Source: Desulfovibrio sp. OttesenSCG-928-C06 (GTDB taxonomy: Bacteria; Desulfobacterota; Desulfovibrionia; Desulfovibrionales; Desulfovibrionaceae). Taken from it: a DNA stretch of 38,514 nt. The stretch is taken from the NCBI GenBank assembly GCA_030267065.1, contig JAJDJF010000012.1:1-38514 (forward strand), written 5' to 3'. Made by a program: the position numbers and the translations under genes. Positions 24,171 through 32,583 of this stretch are shown here, one piece after another (the stretch's first letter is position 1; each line of letters begins with the position of its first letter). The notes below the pieces were generated by a model. It saw only the letters and a list, made by a program, of their open reading frames with translations, was not told where the DNA came from and ran no database searches.

Positions 24171-25255
24171 AGCTTGCGCCTCATGGTCTTCCACCAGTTA
24201 TACGCCAGATAACCTGCCGATAGCAGGAAGAAAATCGCGTCCGGCGTCCAGGCGGCGGCAATTGGGGAGATGGTGCCGCTCTCTCCCATTGAACTGAAAA
24301 ACGATGACAGGATAAAATAGAAGAACGTGCAGACCAGCGCAGCCAGAACCCCAACGTACAGGTTTGTTGTACGCATGGTAATGACCAGCCCGAGAATGCT
24401 CATAACCACCAGCGATGCAGAATAGGCAAAGCGCCCGTGGAATTCCGTGCGCAGAATCTCCACGTTGGTACCGGCCTCTTCCAGCAGGCGGATGTTGGTC
24501 ATCAGGTCGCTGATGGTGCTTTCGGCCGGGGTGCTCTTTGGCTCAAAAGTCTTGAAGGTATTCAGATCCTGCAGTACCGGAACATGCTCTTTTTCCGTAT
24601 GCGCCACCACATAGCTGCCGGGGCTTACCACAGAAACATTCTCCAGCACCCAGTCGCGCTTGCCGGTTTTGGCCTTTGGCGCACGGAAGATTCGCTCAAT
24701 CCCCTGCCCGCCATCTGTAAGCTCATAGATGGTCACGCCAGTGGCTTCTTCCGAGTTGGGCCAGGCCTTTTCCAGATGCACGACATACGGCCCCTTGGTG
24801 AACCAGAGGCTCTCGATGGCGTAGTAGCTGGCTGTGCGCTTTTTGACCTGATTCTGCCACAGGTCGGTGCTGTAACGCTCGCCCGCCACGCCGAGAAACT
24901 GGGCAAAAGCAAACTGCATGCAGCCCAGAATCAGCCCGTAGGCCAGCACAAACTTGAGCTTGGACGAAGGCGAAACGCCCCCGGCCTCCAGCGCGATGGT
25001 CTCGCGGCTGCGGTTCATCAGCGAGAATTGCAGCACCAGACCGAGCAGGAAAATCGCAGGCAAAATGCGCGAAATGATGATCGGCAGCTTGACCAGAAAG
25101 TACAGCGCGATCATCCCGGCCCCGTGCCCTGCGTCCAGAAAAACGTCAATACGCTGGAACAGCTCGGAAAGAATGTAAATGCCGGTGCCGATGCCAAGCA
25201 GCACCAGCAGCAGAAAAAGGTTGCGTTTAAGCAGGTAACGGCTGAGCAGGGTCAT
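24167..25255 (-). CDS. lptG: LPS export ABC transporter permease LptG
   Basis: 362 residues from the ATG at 25255, which overlaps the lptF stop as TAATG. The open frame extends 44 codons further upstream but that part lies inside lptF. It has the YjgP/YjgQ fold: a first membrane helix group, a periplasmic beta-jellyroll (roughly 130-270) and C-terminal helices with SILGLVITMRTTNLYVG and SSMGESGTISPIAAAWTPDAIF, typical of LptG. With LptF and LptB it extracts lipopolysaccharide from the inner membrane and passes it to LptC/A. Its stop overlaps the next gene's start (ATGA). Confidence 0.9.
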   Translation of the reverse strand: MTLLSRYLLKRNLFLLLVLLGIGTGIYILSELFQRIDVFLDAGHGAGMIALYFLVKLPIIISRILPAIFLLGLVLQFSLMNRSRETIALEAGGVSPSSKLKFVLAYGLILGCMQFAFAQFLGVAGERYSTDLWQNQVKKRTASYYAIESLWFTKGPYVVHLEKAWPNSEEATGVTIYELTDGGQGIERIFRAPKAKTGKRDWVLENVSVVSPGSYVVAHTEKEHVPVLQDLNTFKTFEPKSTPAESTISDLMTNIRLLEEAGTNVEILRTEFHGRFAYSASLVVMSILGLVITMRTTNLYVGVLAALVCTFFYFILSSFFSSMGESGTISPIAAAWTPDAIFFLLSAGYLAYNWWKTMRRKL

Positions 25256-26466
25256 TACGCAGCCCCCTTCTTGCCGCGCTTGAAGCGCAGTCTTGATAAA
25301 AAGCGGGAAAAGTCCGGTGCGCCCTCGCGCGAGGCCATAACCAGCCCCACAAGGCCAAGGGCAAAAAAGACCGCGTTTGGCAGCCACATGGCTACCACCG
25401 GACTGAGCCGCCCGGATTCCCCAAGGGTGATCCCGGCCGAATAAAGGCTGTAGTAGGTAAGAAAGGTCAAAAGGGCCAGCACAACTCCCATCTGCCTGCG
25501 GGTGTTCTCAAAGCTACAGGCCAGCGGAACCGCGAACATACCCAGCACAAGGCAGGCCATAGGCAGGGACCAGCGTTTTTGCATTTCTACCAGCACGCGG
25601 CTAGCCAGCTTGGGGTCTTTTTCAATGTAATTTGGAATATCATCCTTGAGCCTTTTCAGCTCTTTCCACGACATGTCGCGCGGCTTGACGCCATCAAGCG
25701 AGTAACCGGACAAAAGCCTCGAAAGGCTTAGGCGGTGCTCGAAATAGCGGTAGTTCGCCACGCTGGAACTGCCGTTACCCCGGACGATATAGGTTTTGCC
25801 GTTCCAGAAACGAAAAACCATGTCGCCGCTGGCCTCGTCCGTAACGATCTCGGCCTTGGGAGCAAGAATGGTCAGCACTGTGCCGCTACCGCCCACACTG
25901 CTTTGCGAGCCGCTCTTGTCCTCGATAATCACCTGCCGCAACTCGCCGCTATCCGGGTCAATCTGCCGGGCGAACAGGGTTACCCCGGCAATATCCTGAT
26001 TGAAGATGCCGGGTTGCAGGTTGAGCTGGGCCTTGGTGTTGGCAAGGTGCAGGATGGTGCTTCTGAACTCCGCCGTTCCCCATGAGATCCCGAACAGGGA
26101 CAGGGACAGCGTTACAACGCAGCAGATGGAAGCAAACCACATGGGACCGGGCAGCACCTGAAGAATGCTTACGCCGCCCGCCTTGAGCGCTACCAGTTCA
26201 CGGTCGCTGCTCATGCGCATGAGGGTCATGAAGACGCTGAGCATGCAGGAAAACGGCACCACAATCATCAAAAATGAAGGGGCCAGATAAACCAGCAGCA
26301 GCGCAAAATCCAGCACGGTCATGTTCAGGCTGGCAAAAAGCTGGCGCATCTGCACCCCGCGCCCAAGCAGCACAAGGGCCAGCAGGAATACCGAGCTGAT
26401 CATGAACGTATGCGTCATTTCCAGCATGGTGCGCCGGTGTAGGGTATTGAATGGCAAAAAATTCAA
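25255..26466 (-). CDS. lptF: LPS export ABC transporter permease LptF
   Basis: About 403 residues with the YjgP/YjgQ fold. It has an N-terminal helix (TFMISSVFLLALVLLG), the conserved MRMSSDRELVALKAGGVS coupling-helix region near 85-100 that contacts LptB, a central periplasmic domain, and C-terminal helices containing YSAGITLGESGRLSPVVAMWLPNAVF. The start is uncertain: the frame begins with TTG at 26466 without a strong ribosome binding site, and the next ATG (26427) would cut the first conserved helix short. It is the first permease gene of the operon, followed by lptG with a TAATG overlap. Confidence 0.88.
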   Translation of the reverse strand: MNFLPFNTLHRRTMLEMTHTFMISSVFLLALVLLGRGVQMRQLFASLNMTVLDFALLLVYLAPSFLMIVVPFSCMLSVFMTLMRMSSDRELVALKAGGVSILQVLPGPMWFASICCVVTLSLSLFGISWGTAEFRSTILHLANTKAQLNLQPGIFNQDIAGVTLFARQIDPDSGELRQVIIEDKSGSQSSVGGSGTVLTILAPKAEIVTDEASGDMVFRFWNGKTYIVRGNGSSSVANYRYFEHRLSLSRLLSGYSLDGVKPRDMSWKELKRLKDDIPNYIEKDPKLASRVLVEMQKRWSLPMACLVLGMFAVPLACSFENTRRQMGVVLALLTFLTYYSLYSAGITLGESGRLSPVVAMWLPNAVFFALGLVGLVMASREGAPDFSRFLSRLRFKRGKKGAA

Positions 26467-26542
26467 GTGGGGATATCCGTAAAACAGCGGGCAAACGCTG
26501 AAAAGTTGCGGTTAAAGGCGGCCCTTGGGAACGGGCAATCAG

Positions 26543-26782
26543 TTAATCTGCGGAGCCTGCGCCGCCGGAGGTTCCGGGGGCATTTGCGCCGCATTCAGCG
26601 CCCGGCAGTTCGTTGTCCAGCAGTCGGGCAAGAGCCATATCATCCATGGGCGTCAAATTAAAGCGCATTCCGGCCTCGTCAAGCAAAACGCGCAACGCTT
26701 TGGCCGGGTTGAAGGAGCGTTCGGCCACAACCCATTCAAAGGCCCTGCGCACCAGTTCATTGCGTGGCATTCCTTCCGTCAT
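26543..26782 (-). CDS. Small conserved-looking protein of unknown function
   Basis: 79 residues, preceded by GGGGAG at good spacing. It is soluble, with no signal peptide or membrane helix. The middle part (RRAFEWVVAERSFNPAKALRVLLDEAG) is amphipathic and helical, and the C-terminus is a short Gly/Ala-rich tail. It lies 76 nt upstream of lptF on the same strand and may be the first gene of that operon. No family was recognised and no function is proposed. Confidence 0.65.
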   Translation of the reverse strand: MTEGMPRNELVRRAFEWVVAERSFNPAKALRVLLDEAGMRFNLTPMDDMALARLLDNELPGAECGANAPGTSGGAGSAD

Positions 26783-27024
26783 GGTTACTCCCCGGCAAAA
26801 GCCGTCTGTTCAAATAGCTACAGGCCACAGGTCCGCATTGGGCAAACCCGCCACAGCAAACGCAAAAAGTGCTTGCGGCAAGCACATAATCCCGCATCAT
26901 AATAAAGACGATCCGGGCTTGCAAGCATATAAGCAATGGGATAATGCAAAACGCGACCTGCCAGCGTCAATATAAAAATACCGGGCAACTACAGCAACGT
27001 AAAACAATCGCCTACGGGGATATA

Positions 27025-27825
27025 GTGCTAGAACTTCTATACGCTTCAATTCTCGGTCTGGTGGAAGGCCTGACCGAATTTTTACCGGTCTCCTCCAGCG
27101 GGCACCTGATCCTGACCAGTTCCCTGCTCAACCTGCACGGGCCTGCCATAAAAACTTTTGAAGTATTCATCCAGCTTGGTGCAATCCTTGCGGTTGTGGT
27201 TCTTTACCGGAACAAATTCCGCGATCTGCTTTTGCCTTCTTCAGGGAAAAAGCCGCCTTTTTCGGGCATACGCGGCCTCTGGATGCTTTTTTTGACCTGC
27301 CTGCCCGCCAGTCTGGTCGGTCTGCTCGCCCACGACTTCATCAAGGAACGCCTGTTCAATCCGATTACGGTGGCAATGGCTCTGGCTGTGGGCGCTGTCA
27401 TGATGATTCTGCTGGAGCGCTTCAAAAAAGCGCCGCGCTATTTCAGTATTGACGAGATGACGCCAAAGCTGGCGCTGGGCATCGGCTGCTGCCAGTGCAT
27501 GGCGCTTTGGCCCGGATTTTCGCGCTCCGCCTCCACCATAATGGGCGGCATGATTCTGGGAGCCGAGCAAAAAATGGCTGCCGAGTATTCATTCATAGCT
27601 GCGGTACCGATCATGTTTGCCGCTACCTTCTTTGATCTTTTTGAGAGCCGCGAATTCATCAACAGCGGGCATCTGGCCTTTTTTGCGGTCGGTTTTGTTG
27701 TCTCGTTCATTTCCGCTTTGCTGGCCATCAAGGTTTTTATCCGGCTGCTCGGAAAAATTGGCCTGACCCCGTTCGCGTGGTACAGGCTGGCTCTGGCCCC
27801 GCTGGTTTACTGGTTTTTCGCATAA
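27025..27825 (+). CDS. uppP: Undecaprenyl-diphosphatase UppP
   Basis: 266 residues from a GTG at 27025, chosen because GGGGA precedes it and the protein then begins with the first membrane helix; an upstream ATG frame (26944) adds only non-family residues. It has the catalytic block EGLTEFLPVSSSGH (E14, E18, H27) and the second block PGFSRSASTIMGG with the key Arg. UppP dephosphorylates undecaprenyl diphosphate on the outer face of the inner membrane, recycling the lipid carrier for peptidoglycan and O-antigen synthesis. Its loss makes cells sensitive to bacitracin in other species. It appears to be transcribed alone. Confidence 0.96.
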   Translation: MLELLYASILGLVEGLTEFLPVSSSGHLILTSSLLNLHGPAIKTFEVFIQLGAILAVVVLYRNKFRDLLLPSSGKKPPFSGIRGLWMLFLTCLPASLVGLLAHDFIKERLFNPITVAMALAVGAVMMILLERFKKAPRYFSIDEMTPKLALGIGCCQCMALWPGFSRSASTIMGGMILGAEQKMAAEYSFIAAVPIMFAATFFDLFESREFINSGHLAFFAVGFVVSFISALLAIKVFIRLLGKIGLTPFAWYRLALAPLVYWFFA

Positions 27826-27849
27826 AACGGAGAAAAACGGCTGCGCCGG

Positions 27850-27869
27850 AGCGGGATTGCACCGCTTTT
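27850..27869 (+). terminator. Weak terminator after uppP
   Basis: 5-bp stem AGCGG / CCGCT with a 7-nt loop, followed by TTT, 25 nt after the uppP stop. It is short, so the call is tentative. Confidence 0.35.
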
Positions 27870-28012
27870 GAATCTGCCAGAGCAAGAGCAAGAGCAGCCG
27901 CACAGCCTCAAAATATCCAGCAAAACCACAGCACTACACCAAAAATGCAACACAGAGCGAAAAAACTGAAAAAACCTCTTGCCAAGCACCCCGCTCTTGG
28001 GTAAACAATCCG

Positions 28013-28032
28013 TCTCGGAGCTTGCTCCGAGA
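28013..28032 (+). repeat. Short hairpin just upstream of tRNA-Met
   Basis: 9-bp perfect stem TCTCGGAGC / GCTCCGAGA with a TT loop, ending 5 nt before the tRNA. It has no T-run. It may be a processing signal or chance. Confidence 0.4.
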
Positions 28033-28037
28033 AATGT

Positions 28038-28114
28038 GGCAAGGTAGCTCAGTTGGTCAGAGCATACGGTTCATACCCGTAGTGTCGAGAGTTCAAATCT
28101 CCCCCTTGCTACCA
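28038..28114 (+). tRNA. tRNA-Met (anticodon CAT)
   Basis: 77 nt with encoded CCA (28112-28114). The acceptor stem GGCAAGG pairs with CCTTGCT (first pair G-U). The anticodon stem TACGG / CCGTA encloses TTCATAC with CAT at 28072-28074. The first base pair and the lack of three G-C pairs at the anticodon stem base argue for an elongator rather than the initiator, though a CAT anticodon modified to read Ile cannot be excluded by sequence alone. Confidence 0.93.
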
Positions 28115-28141
28115 GTAATCAATCCGTCAAGGATTTGCATA

Positions 28142-28180
28142 AGCCCCGGCGACTGTAACCAGTCACCGGGGCTAAATTTT
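28142..28180 (+). terminator. Rho-independent terminator of tRNA-Met
   Basis: Stem AGCCCCGG-C-GACTG / CAGTC-A-CCGGGGCT with a single mismatch and a 4-nt loop, followed by AAATTTT, 27 nt after the tRNA. Confidence 0.88.
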
Positions 28181-28278
28181 ACGGGCTGCACTCCCGGGTC
28201 TGTCTCTAGATTCTCTTTTCGTCCTTTGACTGCGTCATGCTCACCCTGTATGGAGCTTATGATTGACGAGGTACGCAG

Positions 28279-29022
28279 ATGCTTGCAATTCTGGCATTAG
28301 CCGCTTGTGCGATTGGCATTATTGGCGGGGCCACAAGCCTTGGCGGTGTATTGCTGATACCGCTGCTGGTGTTTCTTAGCGGCCTTAACACCCATGAAGC
28401 GATGGCCACCGCCCTGTTCAGCTTCTTTTTTGCCGGACTGCTGTCCACATATTTTTTCCAGAAACGCGGCAGTATGGACTGGAAGATAACCGCACCTGTA
28501 TGTATTGGCAGCCTTGTCAGCGGTTACCTTGGGGCCATGGCTGGAGCGGACTTTTCTGCCGGAACCCTGCAACTGGCGCTGTCGGCCATTATAGTCGTTC
28601 CGAGCGTGATATCCTTTTTTCCTGCCCTGACCACAAATGTGGCCGGTTCACTGGGCAACAGGGGCAATACGGTTCTATTGCTCGCGGTCGGGCTGTTTGT
28701 CGGCTTTATTTGCGGAATGACCGGCGCAGGCGGCGGCATAATAGCCCTGCCGCTTTTACTGATCCTCGGCTACCCGGCTCTGGCCTCCATAGGCACCGGG
28801 CAAATCCTGGCCTGCTCCATTGCCCTGTCCGGCTCCATAAGCAATTTCAGCAATGGCTTCATCGACTTCCCCATTGCCGCGCTACTGGCCGTGTGCAGCA
28901 TCAGCGGCTCTTTTCTCGGCGTGCGTCTGGTGCATTCGCTCCCACTGCCGCTGGTAAAAAAGGGCGTGACACTGCTGTGCATAGCCACCGGCCTGTTCAT
29001 TGCCGTACGCGTGTTCGTTTAA
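28279..29022 (+). CDS. TauE/SafE (TSUP) family sulfite/anion exporter
   Basis: 247 residues with about eight membrane segments and the two-fold repeat of the TSUP family. The first half has IIGGATSLGGVLLIPLLVF and the second half the matching GFICGMTGAGGGIIALPLLLILG. Members export sulfite, sulfoacetate or other sulfonates, or carry sulfur compounds; in a sulfur-metabolising bacterium that role is plausible. GAGG precedes the ATG. It converges on yedF and the two coding ends overlap by 4 nt. The specific substrate is not known. Confidence 0.88.
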   Translation: MLAILALAACAIGIIGGATSLGGVLLIPLLVFLSGLNTHEAMATALFSFFFAGLLSTYFFQKRGSMDWKITAPVCIGSLVSGYLGAMAGADFSAGTLQLALSAIIVVPSVISFFPALTTNVAGSLGNRGNTVLLLAVGLFVGFICGMTGAGGGIIALPLLLILGYPALASIGTGQILACSIALSGSISNFSNGFIDFPIAALLAVCSISGSFLGVRLVHSLPLPLVKKGVTLLCIATGLFIAVRVFV

Positions 29023-29627
29023 ATCTTGATGACCTTGTCGGCAAACTGCATGCTGGTCACAACGTCCATCATGTTGGTGGTCTCGCCTATCATCTTGTCC
29101 TGCATCAGCTTGAAATGTTCAAGGCAGGCTCCGCATACCAGAATGCCGGTTCCTTCGTCCTGCAGTGCCTTTAGCTGATCCAGCACATGGCTGCCTTTGG
29201 CGGCCAGCTTTACCCCGCCGTTCAGCAGAATGACCAGCCACAGGCTGGGGCCGAACTCCGGCAGGGTAGCCAGAAAGTTCTTCATCAGCTTTGAGCCAAG
29301 CTCGTCGTCACCGCTGCCGAACACTGACGACGAGATCACCACGCAGACTTTCTCTGTAGCGCAGTCGCAGTCATCTGCCCCTTCTTCCATAGGCATGGCG
29401 GCCCCGTTGCGGGAGCCGGAAACACGCCAGTCTGCGCCGCGTTTTTCGGTCTCCACCTGATAGCCCTGATTGCGCAACAGACGGCTGACGTTCTCCATGG
29501 CAGCCTGATTGTCCACGATAACGCTCATGGATTCCGGGTTGCTGGCGCTTATATGCTTTTTACTCCTGACCACCGGCTCCGGGCAGGATAACCCCCGGCA
29601 GTCAAGAATGTTTGCGGTATCGGACAT
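29019..29627 (-). CDS. yedF: Sulfurtransferase-like selenium metabolism protein YedF
   Basis: 202 residues in two parts. The N-terminal domain is TusA-like (ILDCRGLSCPEPVVRSKK, with the CPxP motif), and the C-terminal DsrE-like domain carries a CGAC redox pair in GILVCGACLEHF near the end. This two-domain form is the YedF type associated with selenium use in bacteria that have SelD. The molecular role is not settled; delivery of selenium or sulfur is proposed. AGGAGAAC precedes the ATG. Together with the candidate Sec gene at 10302 it suggests that the organism makes selenoproteins. Confidence 0.9.
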   Translation of the reverse strand: MSDTANILDCRGLSCPEPVVRSKKHISASNPESMSVIVDNQAAMENVSRLLRNQGYQVETEKRGADWRVSGSRNGAAMPMEEGADDCDCATEKVCVVISSSVFGSGDDELGSKLMKNFLATLPEFGPSLWLVILLNGGVKLAAKGSHVLDQLKALQDEGTGILVCGACLEHFKLMQDKMIGETTNMMDVVTSMQFADKVIKI

Positions 29628-29872
29628 ATTGTTCTCCTGATTATTTTCCGCGCTGGCCGATTATTTCCAGAAACGCTTCAACGCGCGGCAGACGCGCAAG
29701 ATAATTACAACAGATATAGCCACGCGGAATAAAGCAGGCCAATTTTTTATATCTATAGCACCAGCATCTAACGATAGTTATTTTCTATAGCAAAAATACC
29801 GCAGCACAATACGACGGGAAAGAACCGGGAATAAACATTGCCTTGCACTTTCTCCTGTATTAAAAGGCCCTA

Positions 29873-31549
29873 ATGGGTTGTCTTCACAATAATGGTCTTC
29901 GCAATTCGGGTTCACGGCGTGATATGGGACGCACGGCTCTGGCCGTGCTGTTTTTATTTGCCGCGCTCTCGTTGTGCGCCTGCTCATCCAGAGTCAGCAC
30001 CGACGATATCCGCTCGGACCTCGCTGCCGACCACCTTGCCGCCCTGACGGAAAAATTTGAGGAAGCCCATATCGAGCACCATGAGCTGGTCACGGCCCTC
30101 AACTGGGCGCGTGCCCTGCAACTTCAGGGACGCTGGCAGGAATCAATAACCGCCTACAATTACGGCATTGAAATACTGGAAGAGTACGAAAACCGCGCCA
30201 TCATCAACATGCGCGGCATCTTGCAGACCACGGGCAGCATCCTGCTCACGCGCGGCAGCGAGGAATATTTCGGCACCGGCTATGAGCGCAGCCTGCTGCA
30301 CACCATGAACGCCATGAACTACATGATGCTGGGCGATTTTGAAGGCGCGGCGGTTGAAATGCGCCGCATGGAAATCCGGCAAGAAATGTGGCTGGCTGAG
30401 GAAGCGCAAAGGCTCCAGCAATTTCTGGAGGAAAACAAGGGCAACTACGACGGCGACCTTTCCTCCCTGCCCTCCGGCTACAGCATGGCCTCTGTCCTGA
30501 ATTCACCGGAGGTACGGGCCGTGGCTGCCGGGTATCAGGACCCGTTTTCATACGCCCTTAGCGCCATCACCTGTCGTCTGGCCGAAGATTACCAGTATGC
30601 GGGAGTAAGCCTGCGCCGCGCCGCGCTGCTTAACGAAAACGCGCGGGAGCTGTTCACGCGGGCCTGGAATCTTGACGACAAAGGCAAGGCCCGGAACGAG
30701 GAATGGCACCCCCGCATTCCACAACTGCCACCGGCAAACCATGCTTTGGCAGCTGGAAGTTCCGGCACAGCGCAAGGCGACAGCACGGCAACCGCCACAG
30801 CTTCGCCAGCAAGAACAACCCAGACAACCGCAAATACTCGCGGAAAAGCGCAAAAAGACGGGCAGGAAGTCGTGATCATCGTCATGAGCGGTCTGGCCCC
30901 GGCCATGCATATGGAGCAGGTACGCATCCCCGCGCCCTACATCGGCTACCTGATGATTGACCTGCCATCATATGTAAGTGCCGTGCGCCCTTCCCTGCCC
31001 GGCATCGAATTCTCCGGCCTTGCCGCAACAACCGGCACAGGCAAATCTGCCGGACGCGCGGCATCTGCGACATCTGCGGCGTCTGCGGCATCTGCGACAT
31101 CAGGCGGCACCGCGCATAGCGAATCCCCCCGGCCGTATCAGTTGCTGAACACCGAACTTCTGGCCTACCGGGTTCTGCGCGACGAAGTGCGCTACGAAAT
31201 CGGTTCGGCCATTTCCCGCGCTCTGGTGCGGGCGGCGGTTTCCGGCGGGGCTTATGCAATCGCGAAGTCGCATGAGGATACCGAGGCTTTTGCGCCATTG
31301 ATCGGATTGGTCGCAAACGTTATCATGGATGTGTTCGCCACCACCACGTCGCAGAGTGTACGCAACTGGGAAATGCTGCCTGCCGCGGGTTACCTGTGCA
31401 TGGGCAGCGTGGAACGGGGCGGCAGCGTGCGCATAGCTTTGGGCCACCGGGAGTCGGAAGTAACGCTCCCGCCCGAGGCCAGAGGGGTGGTTATTTTTGT
31501 GTCTCAAACAACCAACGCAACAATGAGGGTAGATTATGTTACATACTAA
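29873..31549 (+). CDS. COG3014-like outer-membrane or periplasmic lipoprotein
   Basis: 558 residues. A basic start and hydrophobic stretch lead to the lipobox LCAC, with the modified Cys near residue 37. The first half is helical and TPR-like (ALNWARALQLQGRWQESITAYNYGI); the C-terminal half is a beta-rich domain. An Ala/Ser/Thr-rich linker around residues 385-415 is coded partly by 9-bp tandem repeats. The best recollection is COG3014, which in proteobacteria precedes ycfL and lpoB as here. Function is unknown but context points to control of peptidoglycan synthesis. The start could also be the ATG at 29924. It overlaps ycfL by 14 nt. Confidence 0.78.
   Translation: MGCLHNNGLRNSGSRRDMGRTALAVLFLFAALSLCACSSRVSTDDIRSDLAADHLAALTEKFEEAHIEHHELVTALNWARALQLQGRWQESITAYNYGIEILEEYENRAIINMRGILQTTGSILLTRGSEEYFGTGYERSLLHTMNAMNYMMLGDFEGAAVEMRRMEIRQEMWLAEEAQRLQQFLEENKGNYDGDLSSLPSGYSMASVLNSPEVRAVAAGYQDPFSYALSAITCRLAEDYQYAGVSLRRAALLNENARELFTRAWNLDDKGKARNEEWHPRIPQLPPANHALAAGSSGTAQGDSTATATASPARTTQTTANTRGKAQKDGQEVVIIVMSGLAPAMHMEQVRIPAPYIGYLMIDLPSYVSAVRPSLPGIEFSGLAATTGTGKSAGRAASATSAASAASATSGGTAHSESPRPYQLLNTELLAYRVLRDEVRYEIGSAISRALVRAAVSGGAYAIAKSHEDTEAFAPLIGLVANVIMDVFATTTSQSVRNWEMLPAAGYLCMGSVERGGSVRIALGHRESEVTLPPEARGVVIFVSQTTNATMRVDYVTY
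31058..31102 (+). repeat. Five 9-bp tandem repeats inside the COG3014-like gene
   Basis: Five consecutive units of the type GCGGCATCT (variants GCGACATCT, GCGGCGTCT, GCGACATCA), coding for Ala-Ser/Thr-rich linker residues. The unit is a multiple of three, so copy-number change would alter linker length without breaking the frame. Confidence 0.75.
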
Positions 31550-31952
31550 CCCGTTAAATTCCGGCCCGGCGCGGTCATTTTCGCGCAGGCTGGCCATGCT
31601 GCTGGCCCTGATGGCAAGCCTTGTCATGCTGGCCGGGCTGACCGGCTGTGGCGGCAGAGCCACGCATGAATACGCCGACAACGAGGACGTTGAGGTCGAG
31701 AGCATTCAGGGCCGCATGGAAGGCGACCTGATGCTGGTTTACGCGGTACTGCGCAACAGCTCGTCAGACGATGTAAACGACTCCGTTTACCGCGTGGAAT
31801 GGTACGATGCGGACGGCTTCCTGCTGGAGCAAACCAGCTGGCGTCCGGTAAAGGTCAAGGGCGGCGCGGCCATGCATGTTCGCGAGCGCTCCACAATCCC
31901 AGGGGCCAAGGAATACACCCTTGTCATTTCAAATGATTCGAGAAAGCCATGA
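31536..31952 (+). CDS. ycfL: YcfL-family lipoprotein
   Basis: 138 residues. The signal peptide ends in a lipobox LTGC with the Cys near residue 38. The mature part has the YcfL/DUF1425 pattern, VYAVLRNSSSDDVNDSVYRVEWYDADGFLLE followed by a W-x-P-V-x-V-K segment. In E. coli ycfL is the neighbour of lpoB, as it is here (ATGA overlap). It is predicted to be a periplasmic lipoprotein of unknown function, probably linked to LpoB activity. GAGGGTAG in the end of the upstream gene is its ribosome binding site. Confidence 0.85.
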   Translation: MLHTNPLNSGPARSFSRRLAMLLALMASLVMLAGLTGCGGRATHEYADNEDVEVESIQGRMEGDLMLVYAVLRNSSSDDVNDSVYRVEWYDADGFLLEQTSWRPVKVKGGAAMHVRERSTIPGAKEYTLVISNDSRKP

Positions 31953-32575
31953 TTAAACTGACAAAACACACCAGATTCGCCGCGCTGCTCCTTTGCGCGG
32001 CAGCCACCCTGATGCTGGCAGCCTGTTCCGGCCCCGGCACCGGGCGCGAGCAGGGACGCGGCAACACCTACTACGGCAATGCGGAAGACGTTGAAACCGT
32101 AAACAGCGCCTGGGGCTCCACCGATATCCAGATGACCGCCGAACGTATGGCCCAGTCCATGCTGGCCGATCCGGTTATCAGCGAAGCCGCCGCCGCGCCA
32201 AAGATTCGCCTGCGCGAAGTGCGCAACCTCACCTCTGAACACATCGACACCAAGGGTATTACCGACATGTTCCGGGTGCAGATGATGCGCTCCAGAAAAG
32301 TGCGCTTTCTGGCCGACAACACCAACATGGGCGAGGTAATGGAAGAGCGCGAGTTCACCGAGAGCATGACCCGGCGCGCCGAAAACAAGCTCATGAGCGA
32401 TACTGACTACATCCTGACCGGCACTGTGCGCTCTATTCGCAAGCAGGACGCTGACCGGGCCGATGTTTACTACCAGATCACCATGGAACTGGTTGACCCG
32501 CAAAGCGGCGAAATACTCTGGACTGAGCAGAATCAGATCCGCAAATCCACAGATAACAGACGAATCGGCTGGTAG
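31949..32575 (+). CDS. lpoB: Penicillin-binding protein activator LpoB
   Basis: 208 residues. Signal peptide with lipobox LAAC, then a short flexible linker (GPGTGREQGRGNTYYG), then the LpoB fold: MAQSMLADPVI, PKIRLREVRNLTSEHIDT, DYILTGTVRSIRKQD and YYQITMELVDPQSGEILWTEQNQIRK. LpoB is an outer-membrane lipoprotein that stimulates PBP1b during cell-wall synthesis. It overlaps ycfL by 4 nt and is followed after 8 nt by another lipoprotein gene. The linker is short compared with E. coli LpoB, which must cross the periplasm. Confidence 0.88.
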   Translation: MIKLTKHTRFAALLLCAAATLMLAACSGPGTGREQGRGNTYYGNAEDVETVNSAWGSTDIQMTAERMAQSMLADPVISEAAAAPKIRLREVRNLTSEHIDTKGITDMFRVQMMRSRKVRFLADNTNMGEVMEEREFTESMTRRAENKLMSDTDYILTGTVRSIRKQDADRADVYYQITMELVDPQSGEILWTEQNQIRKSTDNRRIGW

Positions 32576-32583
32576 GAGGCGTT

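Noticed and set aside
29641-29740. Minus-strand frame ending LARLPRVEAFLEIIGQRGK just upstream of yedF, possible tail of a lost gene
   Set aside because: The last 19 codons look protein-like, but the upstream part is Cys/Tyr-rich and has no recognisable family. It is too short to call a pseudogene.
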